From NCBI RefSeq assembly GCF_001683915.1, contig NZ_LXTT01000169.1, positions 1 to 64,000 of the forward strand: a stretch of 64,000 nucleotides of DNA. The letters are read 5' to 3'. The notes below the pieces were generated by a model, which saw nothing but the letters and a program-made list of their open reading frames with translations, was not told the DNA's origin and searched no databases. Position 1 is the stretch's first letter, and each line of letters begins with the position of its first letter. Shown piece after piece: positions 1 through 9,437 of the stretch. Made by a program: the position numbers and the translations under genes. Origin of the DNA: Allomuricauda sp. CP2A. GTDB taxonomy: Bacteria > Bacteroidota > Bacteroidia > Flavobacteriales > Flavobacteriaceae.

Positions 1-33
1 GTACTTGGATTTAGCAAATTGAAAAGCCTTTTT

Positions 34-1410
34 TTATTGCTGAGATATCTCTTTCATTATTTTTTGAAAAAAACCATGGAACGTTTTGGGTGGTACCATA
101 GGTGAAAATATGTGACCTATAGATTTTTGGATTATTTCCTTTTCAAAGGTCTTTTCCTGTAAATTTTGTAGTGTTTTCCTCAAATCCTCAAAAGTCCTCA
201 CTTCATAATTATAAGGGTTATCTCCTAAAAGATGCTCCATATATTTTGAATAGTATCCTTTGATATCTATTGACACATTGGGAGTTCCCAAAGCTAAGCT
301 TTCCAAGGCACAAGTTGAATAAACAGTAATATGCACATCACAAAACTTTAAAAGTTCATATGTGTTAATGTCTTCCGCAATCAATAAATTTATAGGTCGA
401 TCTATATGGGAGAATGAGTTTAAAAGGCGAGGCTTAAACAAAAAGCATATGTTGGGAATCTCATTGCTCACCTTCTTGATCATTCTTAACAGCTCGGTAT
501 CCGTTGTCTCCAACTGCCCCGTAACACAGACCAAGGTCCCATATTGTTCCTTTAAACCACTCAATTTTGGTGAGATGGTTAGATGTTTACCTACTTCTTC
601 CAAAAAGGAATATCCATAATCCAAAACATGGTTTGGCCCCACTAAATGGCCTTGCGAAACAATATTGCTGAAATATTTACCATAACTCAGAAAAAAATCG
701 GGCATTAACTTTTTAGACTGTTTTGCCTTAAAAAAATAAGCTCTATGTCCTTCTGTGATCAAGCCGTGTTGAAGCTCTATTACTGGAATATTGTATTTTT
801 TTGCCGCGCTTATCAGCTCAAATTGAGAATAGTAGCAAACTACGAAAATTGCCTTGGGTTTAAGCATTCGCATTAAGGCTCCATATATGAAACTTCCCGC
901 ATAAATTCTGTGATAAACCTTTTTGATCATTGACATATCTTCACCCAGATATTCTTCCAACAGATGCAGATTTTCAATTTTTGGGGGTCTTGTTAACTTA
1001 ATGGTAAGGAACTGAAGTAAAAAAATCCAGGACATCCCTACCAAATGTTCTCCTTGATGCAATTTGTTTTGTTTTGTCCTCCCTTTAGGAATTGGGTTTT
1101 CAAAAAGCACATAGTTATCTATATATTTTATCAATCCGGTGGTAACCCTATCAAAGGACAAATCATTAATGTAATACCTTCTTTCAGAATTGGTAAATAC
1201 CCAATAAGGTGATTTCTTGAGTTTAGATAAGGATATAAGGTCTGCCGCAAGGCTTTTCAACAATATCCTTATATTAGAGAGATTTGCCGTTTTAACGACT
1301 TTCATCTCATCTACGAATTCAATTCCGTAACTCTTTATGATAGGCCAAATTGAAACCCCTTTATGGCCAATCTTTTCAACAGCAACATTATTTTCAATTT
1401 CTTCGAACAA
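34..1410 (-). CDS. Putative surface-polysaccharide glycosyltransferase (GT-B-like)
   Basis: The 458-residue protein has no signal peptide. At about residues 205-220 it carries the run VIELQHG, typical of GT-B-like capsule and cell-surface glycan transferases. A later stretch (about 375-395, STCALESLALGTPNVSIDI) resembles the C-terminal donor-binding half of these enzymes. It is the last gene of the nonulosonate operon, 34 nt after the BNR lipoprotein gene. By context it may transfer the locus sugar, or a neighbouring sugar, onto a surface glycan at the cytoplasmic face of the inner membrane. That role is inferred, and I cannot assign a CAZy family or a donor. CDP-glycerol glycerophosphotransferase-like proteins share the fold and are an alternative. 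Confidence 0.6.
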   Translation of the reverse strand: MFEEIENNVAVEKIGHKGVSIWPIIKSYGIEFVDEMKVVKTANLSNIRILLKSLAADLISLSKLKKSPYWVFTNSERRYYINDLSFDRVTTGLIKYIDNYVLFENPIPKGRTKQNKLHQGEHLVGMSWIFLLQFLTIKLTRPPKIENLHLLEEYLGEDMSMIKKVYHRIYAGSFIYGALMRMLKPKAIFVVCYYSQFELISAAKKYNIPVIELQHGLITEGHRAYFFKAKQSKKLMPDFFLSYGKYFSNIVSQGHLVGPNHVLDYGYSFLEEVGKHLTISPKLSGLKEQYGTLVCVTGQLETTDTELLRMIKKVSNEIPNICFLFKPRLLNSFSHIDRPINLLIAEDINTYELLKFCDVHITVYSTCALESLALGTPNVSIDIKGYYSKYMEHLLGDNPYNYEVRTFEDLRKTLQNLQEKTFEKEIIQKSIGHIFSPMVPPKTFHGFFQKIMKEISQQ

Positions 1411-1444
1411 TTCCTAAACTCTTTTTTTAATTAAAGCATAAACT

Positions 1445-2803
1445 TCATTCCATTTCAAGGTAATATACCTTGGTTTTGTCTGATGTGCTTTCCCCCTGCG
1501 TCAAAAGAAGCTTTGGTTTTGGCCCTGTAAAATGGCTGATTGAAGGAAGCCAATTTGGGCGGGGCACTTTTGGAACCAATACAGTGTCTATATTGTGGTC
1601 CTGGGATATTTTGAAAACGGTGACAAAAGAGTGTTTCTGCTCTGTTCCCCACAACTCATTTCGGTTGTATTTCTCTTTTTCAATGCTTGTGGCCGCAACC
1701 CATAGTTCCCCTTTATCGTTAAAAGTAATAGAGGCGGGGCAATAGTAAACAGCGTTTAAATCGGCATCTTTTGTTATCTGAGTAGTATGCCATTGGCCGC
1801 TTGCCATATAGGCCAGAAAAAGTCCAGAATTGAACATTTCTTCCTTTGAAAACACAAAATACGGGTCTATTCCATTCTTTAAGACGATGTTACTGATCCC
1901 ATGGTTTGCCTTGACCCTTTTAATGTCCAAACCTCCAGAAATAATCTCCAAATCCTTTGGATAAGCCGGAGTTGGAATATTCTTGTTTCCAGAGTACCAT
2001 GTCTCTCCATCATCTTTTGAATAAATATGGCTGACAAAATAAGACCCCCCGTTTCTTTTGTCCGTAAATTCCAATTTGTAATTTCTGGGAAGCATCTCAT
2101 AGTTTTTAAAGGAGATATGGATAGTCCCATCATTAGCCAAAGCGATGGATTTATTCCATCTGGTATAGCCATTCTTAATAGTAAGGTTTTTAGGGTTGTC
2201 CGCGGTATAAAAATCCTTCCAGAAAATATAATTTGATCTTACCAGTTCCTGGCCATTAGACCAGTCTTTTCCTTTTTCCTTTGTAAAGAGGTATAGCCCC
2301 CAAGGACCTCTGCTAATGCTATGCCTACCCAACAGGTATAGTTTGTCTTCTTTGGAAATTACAAGGGAGGGGTAGGTCATGTTACTTCCAACTGAAATTC
2401 TTTCTTCCCATGAATCTATCTGCTCTTTCTCAGTGGAACTTCTATAGTAAAATGGGCCAATATGTGGACCATATGCTATGTGCAGATATCCTTTACTATC
2501 CACAACAATGGATCCGCCCCCATGATTATCTTCAACCTTGTCAATGGCAGTTGGTTTGGACCATTTTCCTTCTTCTTTGTCAAATCTTTTGACTTTAATG
2601 AGGTACTCCCCATTTTCAAAATCCAAATACGTAACAAAAACAAAATTTTCAGTCTCTGCAATCTTGTTGGAATCTATATAAGCTGTTGCTCTGGAGGATC
2701 CGTCGGTGGATAAAAGAATTGGTTTAAGGGTTGGGGATGTTGTTTTAGATTGTGCCATACAGCACCCCACAACACTCAAAAAGATTAATCCCATTTTTCT
2801 CAT
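1445..2803 (-). CDS. BNR-repeat lipoprotein, polysaccharide-lyase-like beta-propeller
   Basis: I start it at MRKMGLIFLSVVGCC (2803) and not at the longer frame from 2872, because this start opens directly on a signal peptide with a lipobox-like VVGC and leaves 37 nt after the preceding SDR gene instead of overlapping it. The mature protein of about 430 residues looks like a BNR_4-type propeller: repeated strand/turn units and an early His-rich segment (HGGGSIVVDSKGYLHIAYG, about residues 95-113). That segment resembles the region holding catalytic His in ulvan/rhamnogalacturonan-type lyases of this fold. It is probably anchored in an outer-face membrane and acts on an acidic polysaccharide. 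Whether it is a lyase, a hydrolase or only a binding protein cannot be told. Its place inside a sugar-synthesis operon is unusual. Confidence 0.65.
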   Translation of the reverse strand: MRKMGLIFLSVVGCCMAQSKTTSPTLKPILLSTDGSSRATAYIDSNKIAETENFVFVTYLDFENGEYLIKVKRFDKEEGKWSKPTAIDKVEDNHGGGSIVVDSKGYLHIAYGPHIGPFYYRSSTEKEQIDSWEERISVGSNMTYPSLVISKEDKLYLLGRHSISRGPWGLYLFTKEKGKDWSNGQELVRSNYIFWKDFYTADNPKNLTIKNGYTRWNKSIALANDGTIHISFKNYEMLPRNYKLEFTDKRNGGSYFVSHIYSKDDGETWYSGNKNIPTPAYPKDLEIISGGLDIKRVKANHGISNIVLKNGIDPYFVFSKEEMFNSGLFLAYMASGQWHTTQITKDADLNAVYYCPASITFNDKGELWVAATSIEKEKYNRNELWGTEQKHSFVTVFKISQDHNIDTVLVPKVPRPNWLPSISHFTGPKPKLLLTQGESTSDKTKVYYLEME

Positions 2804-2840
2804 TTTTTCAAACAATATTGTCTGTTCAGTAATTATTGCT

Positions 2841-3578
2841 TCAAATGGCCGTCCAACCTCCATCAACTGCAAGGTTCTGACCTGTTATATATTTTGCTCC
2901 ATCTGAAAGTAAAAAAGATACCGCAGGTGCAATATCATCCGGATTTCCCATTCTTTTTAAGGGAACTTTATGTTCATATTGCTCCACAAACCTTTCGTTT
3001 TGATAGTCAAAAATTCCGCCAGGGGAAACACAATTGGAACGTACATTGAATTTGCCAAAATAGGATGCAACATATCGACTGAAATTTATCAAGCCCCCTT
3101 TAATGGCAGTGTATGCTGCAGGAGGAAACAAATTTGTGTTTTCATAAACAGTAAAATCATTTCCAACAATGCCATATATTGAAGCTATGTTGACAATGGC
3201 TCCATGCCCCTGTTCTTTCATTATCTTAAGTACTGGTTTGGAAAGGGCAAAAATCCTGCTCAACTGCATATCGACATTTTTACTAAAAGACTCGTTTGGG
3301 ATGTTTTCAAAAGGGGCGCTCCAGTCTTTCGTTCTTGGATATGCATTGTTTACCAACCCATCTATTCTCCCGTATTGATGAACAACAATATCAAGTGTTT
3401 GTAAGATAGATTCGTCCGAAGTGATATCAAAATGAATAGTGTTCAGTTTTAAATCAGTGTCCACACCGATATCAAGATTTAATGCTATGCCACCTTTACT
3501 TTGGATATCCTCCATGATTGCCTTACCAATTAACCCACTGCCTCCTGTTACCAATATTACTTTGTTTGATAATATCAT
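2841..3578 (-). CDS. SDR-family oxidoreductase (PtmA-like)
   Basis: The 245-residue protein is a classical short-chain dehydrogenase. It has the Rossmann motif VTGGSGLIG near the N-terminus, a catalytic Ser in NIASIYG, the YTAIK (YxxxK) motif near residues 153-157, and the usual C-terminal [12 protein letters not shown]. The start overlaps the end of the upstream Gfo/Idh gene by 4 nt, so the two are translationally coupled. Campylobacter jejuni ptmA, an SDR in the legionaminic acid gene set, is thought to act early in making the GDP-glucosamine precursor. The matching neighbours here suggest the same role, but substrate specificity cannot be read from the sequence. Confidence 0.8.
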   Translation of the reverse strand: MILSNKVILVTGGSGLIGKAIMEDIQSKGGIALNLDIGVDTDLKLNTIHFDITSDESILQTLDIVVHQYGRIDGLVNNAYPRTKDWSAPFENIPNESFSKNVDMQLSRIFALSKPVLKIMKEQGHGAIVNIASIYGIVGNDFTVYENTNLFPPAAYTAIKGGLINFSRYVASYFGKFNVRSNCVSPGGIFDYQNERFVEQYEHKVPLKRMGNPDDIAPAVSFLLSDGAKYITGQNLAVDGGWTAI

Positions 3579-4492
3579 AAAATATACTTTAAAACCTCTA
3601 TAGCCTCAGAAGGAGAATTCATGGGTTGAATCCCATTGTCAAGGCAATTTAGAAAATACAATAATTGTTCCTTATATGATGAAAAAATGGATGGATTCTG
3701 TTCTTCGAACAATAGTTTGTTATTACAGATATCATATACTTTACTTTGTAGAAAATCTACAAATAGTGTGTCTTTTTCCCTAACAATCTCTAAAGTTCTT
3801 TTGGGATCCTTTCTATAATAATTCAGTACAATTTGCGCTTGAAAACCTTCATATTGAAATAAGATGTTTGAAGAATCAATACTCGATATTTCCAAATTGG
3901 AAACCTTCCTGTTGTTGATTTTAGAGTTGTTTGGCATGCCAAACAAATAAATTAGATAATCGGGTTCGTGAATCAAATCAATATGCACCCCACCTCCCAT
4001 ATCTGCCCTTGAACTATAAACCATCCTATAATCCATGCTTGGTCTCCAATTAGGTAAGTACGATCCACAATATGCATTCACCTCATTCACTTTTGATTTG
4101 TCCATTTCCAAATGTTTTTTAAGAAAAATAATAGCTGGGTGAAACCTAAAATTGCACGCCACATACATCGGAACATTCAATTTACCCATATTCTCAAAGG
4201 TTGATATTTGATCTCTATTAATCAACATTGGCTTTTCTATCATAATAGGCTTTCCCAGTTCTGCCAGTTTGATTATATGTTCCAAATGCAGTGAAGATGG
4301 ACTCGCAATAATAATAAAGTGGAATTTATGCTCCTTTAATTTGTCCCAATCAAATAAATTTCTTATCCCTGGATTATGGCCTGCTTTTTTTGAAGACCGC
4401 AAGGCGAAAATTTCAACTTTAGGATCAATTTCCCTTAAGACATAGACATGCTTTTTGGCAATTGATCCAAATCCTACTATGAGCACCTTCAT
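3575..4492 (-). CDS. Gfo/Idh/MocA-family oxidoreductase (PtmF-like)
   Basis: The 305-residue NAD(P)-dependent sugar oxidoreductase starts with a Rossmann motif ([13 protein letters not shown]). It has the family EKP signature (IMIEKPMLI, about residues 85-93) and a [20 protein letters not shown] segment that matches the substrate-binding His/Asp region of Gfo/Idh/MocA enzymes. It overlaps both neighbours by 4 nt. In Campylobacter the corresponding slot of the legionaminic acid cluster also holds such an oxidoreductase (PtmF), proposed to take part in precursor supply together with PtmA. The family call is firm; the pathway role is inferred from synteny. Confidence 0.78.
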   Translation of the reverse strand: MKVLIVGFGSIAKKHVYVLREIDPKVEIFALRSSKKAGHNPGIRNLFDWDKLKEHKFHFIIIASPSSLHLEHIIKLAELGKPIMIEKPMLINRDQISTFENMGKLNVPMYVACNFRFHPAIIFLKKHLEMDKSKVNEVNAYCGSYLPNWRPSMDYRMVYSSRADMGGGVHIDLIHEPDYLIYLFGMPNNSKINNRKVSNLEISSIDSSNILFQYEGFQAQIVLNYYRKDPKRTLEIVREKDTLFVDFLQSKVYDICNNKLLFEEQNPSIFSSYKEQLLYFLNCLDNGIQPMNSPSEAIEVLKYIL

Positions 4493-5205
4493 AGTTCAAT
4501 GTCTAATTTTCCTTCAGTTATTAGATACTCGAGAAAATCAAAATCAAGAGGCTCGTCCAGATCAAAACAAATATGTTCCATTAAATAAAAAAGACTTTTA
4601 TTGGTAACAGCAGCGCCAAAACCTGCATCAAAAAAACTTCTTCTGTATATATAAAAGGATGCATTCATGTCATAAACCTTAGGTGCTGTTTGTCTGGAAA
4701 GACTATTGCTATGTTTTACCAAACTGCAATACCCATCATCACTTTGTTCAACAACATTAAAATATGGGTTTTTATGAGGCCTAGAAACCGAAAAGATATT
4801 ATATGCTTCTTTCTTTTCCATCAGTTTGTCCATGGCCTCAGTAATGTCAAAAATTGTTCTTAAGGGTGATGTAATGTCCAAGTCTAGAAGGAAATCATAC
4901 TTTTTGTTTCGAGATTCTTCTTCATATAAAAGCACATCCCTTAAAACATCTATCTTTCCAACTGTGTCTCCAGCCAAAGTTTCTGGTCTAACATACTTAG
5001 TGTGTAGACCATACATTTCGGCTACTGATTTGATTTTGAAATCATCAGTGGATAGAGATATATCTGTGTTTTCAAATGTTTCCATAATTTTTTTTGCGTG
5101 TTTTATGGTATATGCAATCAATGGTTTCCCACAAATTTCTCTTATGTTCTTTCCCGGTATTCCTTTAGAACCTCCCCTTCCACAAATAGTAATCAAAATG
5201 CTCAT
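4489..5205 (-). CDS. legF: CMP-nonulosonate synthetase (acylneuraminate cytidylyltransferase family)
   Basis: The 238-residue protein has the CMP-sialate synthetase N-terminal signature ITICGRGGSKGIPGKN, which binds CTP, followed by KPLIAYTI. It also has DLDITSPLR in the middle, where Asp residues coordinate Mg2+. It would activate a nonulosonic acid with CTP to CMP-sugar and pyrophosphate in the cytoplasm, supplying the transferase at the end of the operon. The length fits NeuA/LegF/PseF enzymes. The family does not reveal which sugar is used; legionaminic acid is inferred from the PtmE, LegB and LegC types in the operon. The start codon overlaps the previous stop (TAATG arrangement at 5205). 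Confidence 0.82.
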   Translation of the reverse strand: MSILITICGRGGSKGIPGKNIREICGKPLIAYTIKHAKKIMETFENTDISLSTDDFKIKSVAEMYGLHTKYVRPETLAGDTVGKIDVLRDVLLYEEESRNKKYDFLLDLDITSPLRTIFDITEAMDKLMEKKEAYNIFSVSRPHKNPYFNVVEQSDDGYCSLVKHSNSLSRQTAPKVYDMNASFYIYRRSFFDAGFGAAVTNKSLFYLMEHICFDLDEPLDFDFLEYLITEGKLDIEL

Positions 5206-6302
5206 TAAAATTGAATTTGTTTTATGTCAATCTGAGCTTTCTTAAAGTCCTCGGGCTTTCCAATATCAAGCCAATACCCTGATAGTGGATAAGATATCAC
5301 CTTCTTTTTTTGCTGTAAAAGTGTTTCCATTAAATCTGTTGCATTATAGAATTTTTCTTTTGGCAAGTATTGGAGTGCCGACTTTTTAATTAAGTAAATG
5401 CCCCCATTTGAGTAGTAAGTGTAGGTTGGTTTTTCGCGGAGATTTATAACATGACCATTACTGGTTTCAAGCACACCATAGGGTATATCCACAAGATATG
5501 GTATAGTTACAACAGATAAGTCAGCATCCTTGTCCAAAAAATCCAAAAAGAAATGTTCGTAGTCCAAATTGGTCAGTATATCAGAATTGGTCAACAAAAT
5601 GTAATCGTGTTCAAAGTTTTCAATTTTTGATACTGCCCCTATGGTTCCCAAAGGTTTCTCTTCCCAGACATAGTCAATCCTAATGTTGCGTTCTTTGCCA
5701 TTTCCAAAATATTCCTGAATCTGTTCACCTAAATATTTCAAGGATATCCAAAAATCATCAATGCCATACAGGGCCAGCCTCTCAAGATTGTGTTCAATGA
5801 TGGGTTTTTCCCCAACCCTTAGCAAAGGTTTGGGAATATCATCTGTAAGTGGTCTAAGCCTGCTCCCACGGCCACCTGCCATTATAACGGCATCTATAGG
5901 CAAATAAGACCTTAAGCGTCTAAAATTGATTATGTTCACTATTTGGCTCTCACCATTAAGTACTGGAAGTATCTTTAAGTTTTTTTCACGGTATTCTATA
6001 ATTTCCTTAATGTTCTGCTCCCCTTTTTTAACAAATCTAGGGTTGGGTTGGATTACTGAATCCACTGGATCTTCTATTGAAATGCCCCGGATCAACCCCC
6101 GTCTAATATCTCCGTCCGTCAACGAACCTATTAATTTTTCATTCGCGCCAACTACAAAAAGTATGGCGTCGCTGGCAAGTACGTCCAGTCTGACCAAAGC
6201 TTCCTTGATCTTGCTTCCTGATAGGATAAGATGGTCTTTATATTCTCTCAATTGTACTGTTTTTAAGATCGTAAAATTGCTTCTGGACAACACTGAAATC
6301 AA
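5205..6302 (-). CDS. ptmE: CBS-domain sugar-1-phosphate nucleotidyltransferase (PtmE-like)
   Basis: The N-terminal 125 residues or so hold a CBS-domain pair (GSLTDGDIRRGLIRG). The C-terminal 230 are a nucleotidyltransferase with VIMAGGRGSRLRPLTDDIPKPL. This fusion is the architecture of Campylobacter PtmE, a glucosamine-1-phosphate guanylyltransferase that commits carbon to GDP-linked legionaminic acid synthesis. The frame opens at 6302 and would overlap the upstream neuC-type gene by 65 nt. A TTG at 6251, just before REYKDHLILS where family similarity seems to begin, would cut the overlap to 14 nt and may be the real start. Specificity for GTP is inferred, not seen. Confidence 0.8.
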   Translation of the reverse strand: MISVLSRSNFTILKTVQLREYKDHLILSGSKIKEALVRLDVLASDAILFVVGANEKLIGSLTDGDIRRGLIRGISIEDPVDSVIQPNPRFVKKGEQNIKEIIEYREKNLKILPVLNGESQIVNIINFRRLRSYLPIDAVIMAGGRGSRLRPLTDDIPKPLLRVGEKPIIEHNLERLALYGIDDFWISLKYLGEQIQEYFGNGKERNIRIDYVWEEKPLGTIGAVSKIENFEHDYILLTNSDILTNLDYEHFFLDFLDKDADLSVVTIPYLVDIPYGVLETSNGHVINLREKPTYTYYSNGGIYLIKKSALQYLPKEKFYNATDLMETLLQQKKKVISYPLSGYWLDIGKPEDFKKAQIDIKQIQF

Positions 6303-7413
6303 TTTTTCTCAATGTATTCATAATTTTCGAGGTTGCCTCTCCATCGCCATATATGTTTTCCTGTGTTGTAATTCTTGATAAAAATTCGTTGTCTTGGGCC
6401 ATTTCAATAGCCTTGGATATTTCATTGTAGGTTGGTGTACAATTGATTACACTTTCAGGCATTAATCTACCTTTTTGACGATCACCGATATTTATGGTAG
6501 GTATCTTAAAATATGGAACCTCCAAAACTCCACTTGAAGAATTACCGATTACAAAATCCACATGCTGAAGGGTTGACAAATAACGGAGTTGACCCAGTGA
6601 TGCGAAGCCTACTGCTTTGTGCTTATTTTTGTTTACAAAATCATCAATCATTTGATTGATGATTCTTCCTCCCTTGTCAGAATTTGCCTTTGTAAAGATT
6701 AAGGTGCAATCCGATATTTCATCCAATGCCAACAAAAGATCTCTGAATTGCTGTTCTGCTGTAAAGTTTTCCAAAGTAACTGGGTGAAAGGTAACAACTA
6801 CTGACTTTTTATTGAATTTTACTCCAATATAATCCTCTATTTGTTTTTTTGATAGGAGTTTCAGCTTTTTTATACTATCAATGCCAATTGCACCGACATT
6901 AAAAACCCGAGAAGGGTGTTCCCCCATTTGAATTATTCTCTTTTTGTAGCTTTCTGTTGAGGTAAAATGAAAATGACTCATTTTGGTTATTGCATGTCTT
7001 ATAAACTCATCATATGCCCCTTCTGTGGTTTCTCCTCCGTGTATGTGTGCAATTGGAATCGATGCTACCATGGCTGCTGTCACAGCAGCCAAAATTTCGG
7101 TGCGGTCCCCTAGAACAATAACTATATCTGGCTTCATCTCATCAAACACATCCGCATATTGTATTAGTGCCCTTCCCATAGATTTGGCTATGGATTTAGC
7201 GGAATCCCCATCAAGGCCATCCTCTATTTTAACGTCAATAACTAAACCATCTGCTTCAATTTCTTTATATGTATTCCCAAATTCGGGCATAAGGTGCATC
7301 CCGGTAACAAGCAGTTTAAGCTCAAACTTTATGTCTTCCCTAATCGCAAAAATCAACGGCCTTAAAAGTCCATATTCTGCTCTTGTTCCTGTTACAATGG
7401 CCACTCTCTTCAT
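6238..7413 (-). CDS. legG: Hydrolysing NDP-GlcNAc-type 2-epimerase (NeuC/LegG family)
   Basis: The 391-residue protein has the NeuC-family start (VAIVTGTRAEYGLLRPL). It also has VLGDRTEILAA and HIHGGETTEGAYDEFIRHAITKMSH in the first half, and GNSSSGVLEVPYF near residue 290, the nucleotide-binding segment of the WecB/NeuC fold. These enzymes release the nucleotide and invert C2 to give a ManNAc-type sugar. In the legionaminic route the substrate is GDP-2-acetamido-4-(acyl)amino-2,4,6-trideoxyglucose. The start overlaps the neuB-type stop by 4 nt. The function is firm at family level, and the exact substrate is inferred from the operon. Confidence 0.85.
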   Translation of the reverse strand: MKRVAIVTGTRAEYGLLRPLIFAIREDIKFELKLLVTGMHLMPEFGNTYKEIEADGLVIDVKIEDGLDGDSAKSIAKSMGRALIQYADVFDEMKPDIVIVLGDRTEILAAVTAAMVASIPIAHIHGGETTEGAYDEFIRHAITKMSHFHFTSTESYKKRIIQMGEHPSRVFNVGAIGIDSIKKLKLLSKKQIEDYIGVKFNKKSVVVTFHPVTLENFTAEQQFRDLLLALDEISDCTLIFTKANSDKGGRIINQMIDDFVNKNKHKAVGFASLGQLRYLSTLQHVDFVIGNSSSGVLEVPYFKIPTINIGDRQKGRLMPESVINCTPTYNEISKAIEMAQDNEFLSRITTQENIYGDGEATSKIMNTLRKIDFSVVQKQFYDLKNSTIERI

Positions 7414-8411
7414 ATTAGATCGTCCTCATTGTAGTTCTTGGCTGCTGTGGTCCCTATAATTTCATCCCATTTCATTGGTGAGATACCACTGCCTGGTCTT
7501 TTTACAGTAAGATTTTCGTCGGTGAACACCTCTCCCTTTTTAATGGCTTTCATTGCAACAATGCTCTTTCTTGCAACAATTTTATTCTTTAGTTCACTAG
7601 GACTTGGTTTCTTTTCCCCATTCCCAATTGCTCGTTCTATGTTTCGAATGGATTTCACCATTGCCTTGAGTTCGCTAGGTTCTAGTGAAGCTCTATGGTC
7701 TGGCCCCTTCATATTCCGATCCAATGTAAAATGTTTTTCTATGACTTTGGCTCCAAGAGCAACGGCGGCAATTGGAACTTCGATTCCCAATGTATGGTCC
7801 GAATACCCTACCGAAACCTTTAATGCATTGGCTATTGTAGTCATTGCCATAAGATTGACATCTTGCATTGGTGTTGGGTATTCTGTATTACAGTGTAGCA
7901 CCGTTATATCCGATTTATTTGCGCCAGCATCTTCAAGTACCTTCAGTGCATTGGATATTTCCATTAAGTCTGCCATTCCGGTTGATATTATAATTGGTTT
8001 GCCCAATCCTCCTATTTTTCTCAGATATGGCAAGTTCGTTATTTCACCTGAAGGAATCTTAAAGAACTCCATCCCCAAACCATCAAGAAAATCGATGCTC
8101 TCCTGGTCGAATCCAGTGGACAGAAAATTTGTTCCTTTTTTCTTAGAGTAATCAATGAGTTCAAAGTGCATGCTCTCGGTCAATTCAAGTTTCTTGAGCA
8201 TGGAGAGTTGGGATTCTGATTCATCATTGGTGTTCTCCTTTTGATAAATTGCTTTTTCTGCATTCTTGCTGGCTAAACTTGTTGCCTTGAAAGTCTGGAA
8301 CTTTACATAATCGACCCCGGCATCTGAGGCTACATCAATCAATTTTTTTGCGATTTCAATTTCACCGTTATGGTTAACGCCTGCTTCTGCTATTATGATT
8401 GTTTTTTCCAT
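7410..8411 (-). CDS. legI: Nonulosonate synthase (NeuB/LegI family) with SAF domain
   Basis: The 333-residue protein combines a TIM-barrel NeuB domain (IIIAEAGVNHNG at the start, VKFQTFK, HCNTEYPTP near 173, GYSDHTLG near 202, EKHFTLDRNMKGPDH) with a C-terminal antifreeze-like SAF domain (about 275-333). It condenses a ManNAc-type six-carbon sugar with phosphoenolpyruvate to give a nine-carbon keto acid. All conserved active-site segments I can recognise are present. It sits between the formyltransferase and the 2-epimerase with near-overlapping junctions. Sialic, pseudaminic and legionaminic synthases share these motifs; the neighbouring genes favour legionaminic type. Confidence 0.88.
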   Translation of the reverse strand: MEKTIIIAEAGVNHNGEIEIAKKLIDVASDAGVDYVKFQTFKATSLASKNAEKAIYQKENTNDESESQLSMLKKLELTESMHFELIDYSKKKGTNFLSTGFDQESIDFLDGLGMEFFKIPSGEITNLPYLRKIGGLGKPIIISTGMADLMEISNALKVLEDAGANKSDITVLHCNTEYPTPMQDVNLMAMTTIANALKVSVGYSDHTLGIEVPIAAVALGAKVIEKHFTLDRNMKGPDHRASLEPSELKAMVKSIRNIERAIGNGEKKPSPSELKNKIVARKSIVAMKAIKKGEVFTDENLTVKRPGSGISPMKWDEIIGTTAAKNYNEDDLI

Positions 8412-9310
8412 TAATTATTCGATTTCAATTTTTTGCCAACCCGAAGTTTGCCTTCATACTCCAATACCTCAATGAATGAATCCTTTGTTTTTACAAGGAA
8501 GGTGCCTTCTTGGGTCTTACATAATATCTGCCCTGGTTTACCTTTATAATTTGGCGCATTTGGCACGAGTGCAACTCTATTGATTTTAATTTCGTCTGCA
8601 TCCAAAAAAGTTCTAGCGATAGGGCCTGGTCTACAAATGGCCCTAACAAAATTGAACAATTCTCTTGAGGTTTGATTCCAATCTATCAACTCATCTCCTA
8701 CAGTTCGAATTCCACAATACATACCAATGGGGTGAATTGTTTCCTGCTTTATACCCTCTACTGGTCCATTTTGAAACTTCATTACTGCTTCGAACAAAAT
8801 TTCTGCGCATTCCTTATGGGCTATCTCCAATAATGTTTTATATGTGTCCTTATCAGTTATGGGGTAGGTTTTTTGTAAAATAATATCTCCAGTATCTATT
8901 CCTTGGTCAACAAAATGTACCGTAATGCCAAATTCATTTTCATCATTAATTAAGGCCCAATTTAGAATATTTCGCCCTCTATAAAATGGCAATTTGCCCG
9001 CATGACAGTTTATTGTAGTGTATTTGGGGAGGGTGATTATTCTATTTCTAAATATTTGATTAAAGCTCATCGAAACAAATAAGTCACAACCATAGGACGT
9101 AACTTTTTGAATATACTCATCTGAATTTACATTTGGTGTAAGCAAATAATCTATCCCATATTTTTTTGAATATTCTTTTAACTGGTTGTCACTGGTGTCA
9201 AATCTTGGAGTAATAAAAGCAATTTCCAATAGATTACTTTCTATCATTTTCTCAAATGCCAAATGTGACCATGGTCCATCAGCAAAATATCCGATTTTAA
9301 GCTTTTTCAT
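8411..9310 (-). CDS. Sugar N-formyltransferase (methionyl-tRNA formyltransferase fold)
   Basis: The 299-residue protein has the formyltransferase catalytic set at N101, H103 (INCHAGKLPFYRG) and D139 (GIDTGD). The 38-residue spacing matches Fmt N106/H108/D144. A C-terminal OB-like domain follows (about 205-295). It should use N10-formyltetrahydrofolate to formylate a sugar amine. In legionaminic clusters this position, after the aminotransferase, normally belongs to an N-acetyltransferase (LegH); no acetyltransferase is seen in this operon. The likely substrate is therefore the 4-amino group made by the LegC-type enzyme, giving a formamido group. A housekeeping fmt is unlikely because of the operon context and divergent flanks. 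Confidence 0.78.
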   Translation of the reverse strand: MKKLKIGYFADGPWSHLAFEKMIESNLLEIAFITPRFDTSDNQLKEYSKKYGIDYLLTPNVNSDEYIQKVTSYGCDLFVSMSFNQIFRNRIITLPKYTTINCHAGKLPFYRGRNILNWALINDENEFGITVHFVDQGIDTGDIILQKTYPITDKDTYKTLLEIAHKECAEILFEAVMKFQNGPVEGIKQETIHPIGMYCGIRTVGDELIDWNQTSRELFNFVRAICRPGPIARTFLDADEIKINRVALVPNAPNYKGKPGQILCKTQEGTFLVKTKDSFIEVLEYEGKLRVGKKLKSNN

Positions 9311-9437
9311 TAATACAATTATATTGTTCTATGACCTCCTAATTCTTAATGGTCAATATTATCCTCTAATATGTTTACAACAACTTGTTTCTGTTTTGTT
9401 GAAATCCGTATATATGTTTATGATATATCATAAAGCC

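Noticed and set aside
7438-8151. 237-codon plus-strand open frame inside the NeuB-type gene
   Set aside because: Antisense to a gene with all NeuB motifs; no signal, start context or family.
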